Source of the DNA: Deltaproteobacteria bacterium GWA2_55_10
Lineage (GTDB): Bacteria; Desulfobacterota; GWC2-55-46
Length of the DNA: 7,969 nt
NCBI GenBank assembly: GCA_001797415.1
Contig: MGPL01000014.1
Coordinates: 2,101 to 10,069 of the forward strand
Reading direction: 5' to 3'
Under the pieces are notes generated by a model that saw only the letters and a list, made by a program, of their open reading frames with translations, was not told where the DNA came from and searched no databases. This document shows positions 4,592 through 7,969 of the stretch, one piece after another; within the stretch, counting starts at the first letter, position 1, and the number at the start of each line of letters is the position of its first letter. Position numbers and translations under genes: made by a program.

Positions 4592-5865
4592 AGCGCTTAT
4601 CGGCGAAAAAGACCAATGAGGCGGCCGCCTGCAAGTCTTGCGCGAAGGGACTTTCCCCGGGCATGGATGAGGTCAATTTCATGCGCGTCAGAACGGCAAG
4701 GGAGTTCATCCCCGCTGATTCGCCGGGCGTACTGATACTGACGCCGTTCTACGAGCCCAACATCGGCGGCGTGGAGACGCATCTGAAAGACCTGACGGAT
4801 TTCCTCAGGAAGGACGGCAGGGTAAACGCTTATGTGCTCACATACCAGCCTCTTACGACCAAGGCAAGGGGCTCTTACTTTGAGAGCAAAGACAACGTGA
4901 CCGTAATCAGGGTCCCCTGGATAGGCCTGGGGCTCTTCCACAGGCTGGAGAAGTATCCTCTGATCGAATTCCTTTACATCACTCCCTGGCTGCTCATCTG
5001 GACCGCGGCCTTTCTCGGTCTCAAGGGCCGCTCCATAAAGATGATACATGCGCAGGGCTTCAACGCGGCGTTCATCGCAAGGGCGCTCAAATGGCTATTC
5101 GGAAAACCGTTCATTACAAGCACTCACGCTATTTACGGGTTGAGGGCCGGCTCGTTCCCCGCAAAGGCCGTGAGATGGATACTCGACGGCGCGGATAAGG
5201 TGCTCGCCTTATCAAATGCGTCCAAAAAGGAGCTGTTGTCCATCGGCGTCAGCGAGAAAAGGGTCTCCACATACACATACTGGATAGACCAGGACAGGTT
5301 CAGGCCTGCTCGCAGGGACGAGGCCAAGAAAGCCCTCGGGCTCGAAGGCAGGTTCGCAGTCCTTTTCGTGGGGAGGCTCATCGAAGTCAAAGGCATGGAC
5401 CTTCTTATAGAAGCCGCCAGGCAATTGAAGGAGATAACATTCGTCTTTGCCGGCGACGGGCCGCTCTCAGGAGAGATAAAAAAGGCCGCCGAGGCGAACC
5501 CGAACATCGTCTTCAAGGGCAAGGTCACGAACAGCATGCTTCCCGATTATTACAGCGCGGCGGATATCCTCTGCGTTCCATCGAGAAACGAGGAAGGCTT
5601 CGGCAGGGTCATAATCGAATCACTCTCGTGCGGCACGCCCGTGGTCGCTTCTAAAAGAGGCGGAATCCCCGAGGCGCTGGACAGCTCCGTCGGAGTGCTC
5701 GTGGAGCCGACAGCGGCTGAGATAGTGCGCGCGATCGAGGCTCTCTATAAATCGCCCTTGAAGCTCGCGGAGATGCAGGGGCGCGCAAGGGGGTACGCGC
5801 TCGAGCGGTTCTCAGAGGCCAACGCCTGGCAGATAGTCGAGAGCTATACGGGACGTCATGGCTGA
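4588..5865 (+). CDS. GT4-family glycosyltransferase
   Basis: A 425-residue retaining GT-B glycosyltransferase that transfers a sugar from a nucleotide-activated donor, probably onto a lipid-linked glycan at the inner face of the membrane. Seen: the N-terminal nucleotide-fold start GVLILTPFYEP with GGVETH at 60-65, and a hydrophobic stretch at 123-145 that may attach to the membrane. The donor site is FVGRLIEVKG, with Arg263 and Lys268. The EX7E signature has Glu336 and Glu344, followed by CGTPVVAS and GGIPE. All GT4 hallmarks are present, so it should be active; the sugar is not predictable. The start is uncertain: GTG 4588 is coupled to the flippase stop with a good AGGAG, but it adds about 45 residues before the first strand. 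ATG 4681 (GAGGT ahead) would give a more typical N terminus. It overlaps the next gene by 8 bases. Confidence 0.92.
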   Translation: MKRLSAKKTNEAAACKSCAKGLSPGMDEVNFMRVRTAREFIPADSPGVLILTPFYEPNIGGVETHLKDLTDFLRKDGRVNAYVLTYQPLTTKARGSYFESKDNVTVIRVPWIGLGLFHRLEKYPLIEFLYITPWLLIWTAAFLGLKGRSIKMIHAQGFNAAFIARALKWLFGKPFITSTHAIYGLRAGSFPAKAVRWILDGADKVLALSNASKKELLSIGVSEKRVSTYTYWIDQDRFRPARRDEAKKALGLEGRFAVLFVGRLIEVKGMDLLIEAARQLKEITFVFAGDGPLSGEIKKAAEANPNIVFKGKVTNSMLPDYYSAADILCVPSRNEEGFGRVIIESLSCGTPVVASKRGGIPEALDSSVGVLVEPTAAEIVRAIEALYKSPLKLAEMQGRARGYALERFSEANAWQIVESYTGRHG

Positions 5866-6607
5866 AGCCTCTGCCAGAGGGCATTTCGAGAGCTCGTATG
5901 AGACGGAGTTCGACCCGCCGCGGGACATAGATTTCATCTTCTACTGCAGCGACACCTGGAAGGCGGTGCGCCGGCTCGCCAGAAGCGCCCGCGTTGTCAT
6001 AGACCTTGGGAGCGGCGGCGGCACGCTTCTCTATAACGTAGCGAGGTCGACGGCGGGCACTGTCGCCGGAGTTGATTTTTCCTTGAAGGCGATAAAAGGC
6101 GCTTCCCGGCTGGTGCCGCGTGCGGGCTTCGCGTGCGGGGACCTCCTGAACCTCCCTGTAAGGGACAGGGCAGCGGACCTGGTATTGAGCACAATGGTCA
6201 TAGAGCACCTCGACGACGAGGCCTTTCTGAAGGAGGCCTGGAGGGTATTGAAGCCCGGAGGGTGTCTGGCGATCACATCCGTAATGAAAAGGCCCTGGGC
6301 CTGGTACTACCTGAAAAACAGCGAGGGAGAGAGCGTGCTGGAAGCGACGCACCTCCGTGAGTACGGTTCAATTGAAGAGTTCACGGAGCTCCTTCGCCGC
6401 GGAGGCTTCAGGGTGGCGCGTTGCGAAGCGTCTCCTGTACGGTTCCCTCTGCTCGACCCGATGATGAGAATGCTCATGAGGCGGGGAGGCATCTCTTCAC
6501 TTAAAGGATTTACCTCTTCGCAAACCGGGAATTTTTTGAGAAAGGCGGCCCGCGTGCCCGTGCCCGGCTACTATTCAATCGAGGCCCTATGCATCAAAAC
6601 AGCTTGA
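5858..6607 (+). CDS. Class I SAM-dependent methyltransferase (type 11-like)
   Basis: A 249-residue soluble methyltransferase of the Rossmann type. Seen: motif I DLGSGGG at 49-55 for S-adenosylmethionine, the acidic end of strand 2 at Asp73 (GVDFS), GD at 94-95, the family-typical IEHL at 115-118, and LKPGG at 131-135 before strand 5. The C-terminal part, after about 150, is a variable substrate-binding region with an HLREYGSIEEF stretch that is common in this group. The ATG lies within the end of the glycosyltransferase gene with a weak GGGA at 5850-5853, so translation probably depends on coupling. Its place between a glycosyltransferase and a second methyltransferase suggests it methylates a sugar or the lipid-linked glycan; small-molecule quinone-type methylation is possible but has no support here. 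Confidence 0.9.
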   Translation: MAEASARGHFESSYETEFDPPRDIDFIFYCSDTWKAVRRLARSARVVIDLGSGGGTLLYNVARSTAGTVAGVDFSLKAIKGASRLVPRAGFACGDLLNLPVRDRAADLVLSTMVIEHLDDEAFLKEAWRVLKPGGCLAITSVMKRPWAWYYLKNSEGESVLEATHLREYGSIEEFTELLRRGGFRVARCEASPVRFPLLDPMMRMLMRRGGISSLKGFTSSQTGNFLRKAARVPVPGYYSIEALCIKTA

Positions 6608-7539
6608 GGAGAGAGAGCGCTTTATTTGAAAGTGCGGATAAGTGCCGCCTCTGCGGCGCCAGGGAGCATCCCCGTCCATTCATCGAAGCGCCGGACGCGC
6701 ACGGGGCCAGTCTCGTATCAGACGAGACATTCACGCTCGTGCGCTGCGTGGAATGCGGCATCGTCTACGTTGACCCAAGGCCCGGCCCGAATGAGCTCAA
6801 GTCTTATTATAAAAAGGGCTACTACGGCGGCTCAGGCGTAAAAAAGGCTCTGGAGAACGCGCTCTCAAGGCTTTCGGCAGCGGGGAAGCGGCGTCTTGTC
6901 GAGAGATATAAAAAGGGCGGGAAGATACTGGACATCGGCTGCGGCGACGGCGGGTTCCTCTCGGCCTTCATGGGGAAGAAGGCCTGGAAGGTCTACGGCA
7001 TCGAGCCCAATATCGAAGGCTACAGGCTCTCGAAGGAGAAGGGGGTCAACGTCTTCAGGAACGAGCTTTCAAAGTGCAGGTTCCCTGAGAGACACTTCGA
7101 CGCCGTCACGCTCTGGCATGTGCTCGAGCACACGCCGGACCCGTTGAAGCTTTTGAAAGAGGCCAGAAGGGTGCTCGACACAAAGGGGATACTGGTGCTT
7201 GGCATACCGAATATCAAGGGGCTGGGTTTTCGATTGGGCAAAGAGAGGTGGTTCCACCTTGACCCGCCAAGACACCTCTTCCACTTCGACAGGAAGACCA
7301 TAAGGGCCGCGCTCAAGGCGGCGGGCCTGAAGCCCGTCCACGAATCGTACCCTTTTTTGGAGTACCCGCTCGATATCTATCACAGCGTTATGAACTCGTT
7401 TGCCAACAGGTACTTGAGAATGGGGCTGGCAGTACCGGCGCTGGCGCTCTCGCTTGGGGCAAAGCCGCTCCTCTCTCTTCTGCGCTCCGGGGAGACGATT
7501 GTCATCGCATGTAGAAAGGATAAGAAAGATGCCGGCTAA
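6589..7539 (+). CDS. SAM-dependent methyltransferase with N-terminal zinc-ribbon-like domain
   Basis: A 316-residue protein in two parts. Residues 19-56 carry C19-x2-C22 and C53-x2-C56, a zinc-ribbon-like pair followed by GIVYVDPRP, common in methyltransferases of surface polysaccharide clusters. A class I fold follows: DIGCGDGG at 115-122, acidic residue Glu139 (GIEPN), LWHVLEH at 175-181, then LGIPN and a WFHLDPPRHLFHF segment near 220-232. The last is typical of the Methyltransf_23 group. A hydrophobic stretch near 275-297 may touch the membrane. The zinc domain recalls sugar C-methyltransferases, but their extra C-terminal domain is absent, so O- or N-methylation cannot be excluded. The start overlaps the previous gene by 19 bases, with GAGG 4 bases ahead. 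Domains are clear; the substrate is unknown. Confidence 0.9.
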   Translation: MHQNSLRRESALFESADKCRLCGAREHPRPFIEAPDAHGASLVSDETFTLVRCVECGIVYVDPRPGPNELKSYYKKGYYGGSGVKKALENALSRLSAAGKRRLVERYKKGGKILDIGCGDGGFLSAFMGKKAWKVYGIEPNIEGYRLSKEKGVNVFRNELSKCRFPERHFDAVTLWHVLEHTPDPLKLLKEARRVLDTKGILVLGIPNIKGLGFRLGKERWFHLDPPRHLFHFDRKTIRAALKAAGLKPVHESYPFLEYPLDIYHSVMNSFANRYLRMGLAVPALALSLGAKPLLSLLRSGETIVIACRKDKKDAG

Positions 7540-7969
7540 GGTCTGCCTGATATCTCCTCCGAAGAGGGCCTACAACCACCACAGGCCACCGCTCGCGCTC
7601 ATGTACCTGGCCGCTGCGCTGGAGAAAAACGGGATCAGCGCGTCGATAATCGACCCTGTCTCGGTCTCTGACGTATCAGGGCAGAGAAAGGTAGAGGTCG
7701 TAGACGAGATTCTGAAATCAATTGAGAGGGAGCGCCCGCAGATAGCGGGAATATCGTGCTTTACCCCTGAGTTCAACGACGCCATCGAGCTGGCGGGAAA
7801 GATAAAGGCGCTGGACAGCGGAATAAAGATCGTCATCGGCGGAGTGCACGCCACACTCAGGCCAAAGGAGTTCTTCTTTGAAGGCAGCCCCGTTGACTTT
7901 GCCGTAATTGGCGAGGGAGAGGAGACCTTCCCTGAGCTCTGCCGCGCGCTCATGGACGGGAGCAGAGAG
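7529..7969 (+). CDS. B12-binding-domain protein, probably radical SAM enzyme (cut by window edge)
   Basis: The first 147 codons of a gene that runs off the right edge. The visible part matches the N-terminal cobalamin-binding domain of B12-dependent radical SAM proteins. An ISPP strand start is followed by RPPLALMYLAAALEKNG (19-35) and ISCFTPEF at about 75-82. Then come VIGGVHATLRPKEF and the hallmark VIGEGEETFPEL near 126-137. The B12-ligating DxHxxG motif is not present, which is normal for this radical SAM class. The radical SAM CxxxCxxC site would lie further on and is not in the window, so that part is inference. Such enzymes often methylate or rearrange unactivated carbons. AAGGA at 7516-7520 lies 8 bases before the ATG, which overlaps the previous gene by 11 bases. 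A role in modifying the operon's glycan or lipid carrier is plausible. Confidence 0.87.
   Translation, partial: MPAKVCLISPPKRAYNHHRPPLALMYLAAALEKNGISASIIDPVSVSDVSGQRKVEVVDEILKSIERERPQIAGISCFTPEFNDAIELAGKIKALDSGIKIVIGGVHATLRPKEFFFEGSPVDFAVIGEGEETFPELCRALMDGSRE

Noticed and set aside
7570..7953. Minus-strand ORF opposite the B12-binding protein
   Set aside because: Antisense to a clear B12-binding domain; serine-rich translation without family resemblance.

Overview
The window looks like a chromosomal contig piece from a Gram-negative, probably anaerobic or facultatively denitrifying bacterium. It has moderately high GC (roughly 55-60% by eye) and frequent ATA, AGG, CTC and GGG codons. This style is common in Nitrospirota, Methylomirabilota and former Deltaproteobacteria, but the lineage is inferred and I cannot fix it from sequence alone. 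The best metabolic clue is a cytochrome cd1 nitrite reductase (nirS), cut by the left edge. No rRNA, tRNA, CRISPR array, integrase, transposase or complete insertion sequence is visible.

Layout. (1) Positions 1-947, minus strand: the N-terminal part of nirS. (2) Positions 948-1641: a long stretch without a convincing gene. It holds a strong minus-strand terminator for the next gene (1586-1615), an FNR/DNR-like dyad just past it (1539-1552), a 15-bp dyad (1110-1124) and a weaker plus-strand terminator-like hairpin (1303-1322). (3) Positions 1642-2028, minus: a small single-domain cupin with its own strong ribosome binding site and terminator. (4) Positions 2319-2567, plus: a small, very acidic protein of unknown function. 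It converges with (5), 2571-3149, minus: a PAS-like protein with a C-terminal CxxC/HGIC motif. The two stop codons are only 3 bp apart and lie in the loop of one hairpin. (6) Position 3329 to the right edge, plus: five tightly overlapping genes, namely an oligosaccharide flippase, a GT4 glycosyltransferase, two different SAM-dependent methyltransferases and the start of a B12-binding (probably radical SAM) protein. A near-consensus sigma70 promoter stands at 3230-3257.

How the genes work together. The left half is a set of independent single-gene transcription units: respiratory nitrite reduction, a cupin, and a possible small sensor. The right half is one translationally coupled operon. Its flippase, glycosyltransferase, methyltransferases and cobalamin-type enzyme together suggest synthesis, modification and export of a lipid-linked surface glycan. 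The exact product cannot be read from the window, and the operon continues past the right edge.

I do not see a convincing new biological system. The items most worth a second look are the regulatory region upstream of nirS, the apparently leaderless PAS-like gene, the shared stop-codon hairpin, and the unusual metal-ligand sets of the cupin and of the CxxC/HGIC protein.
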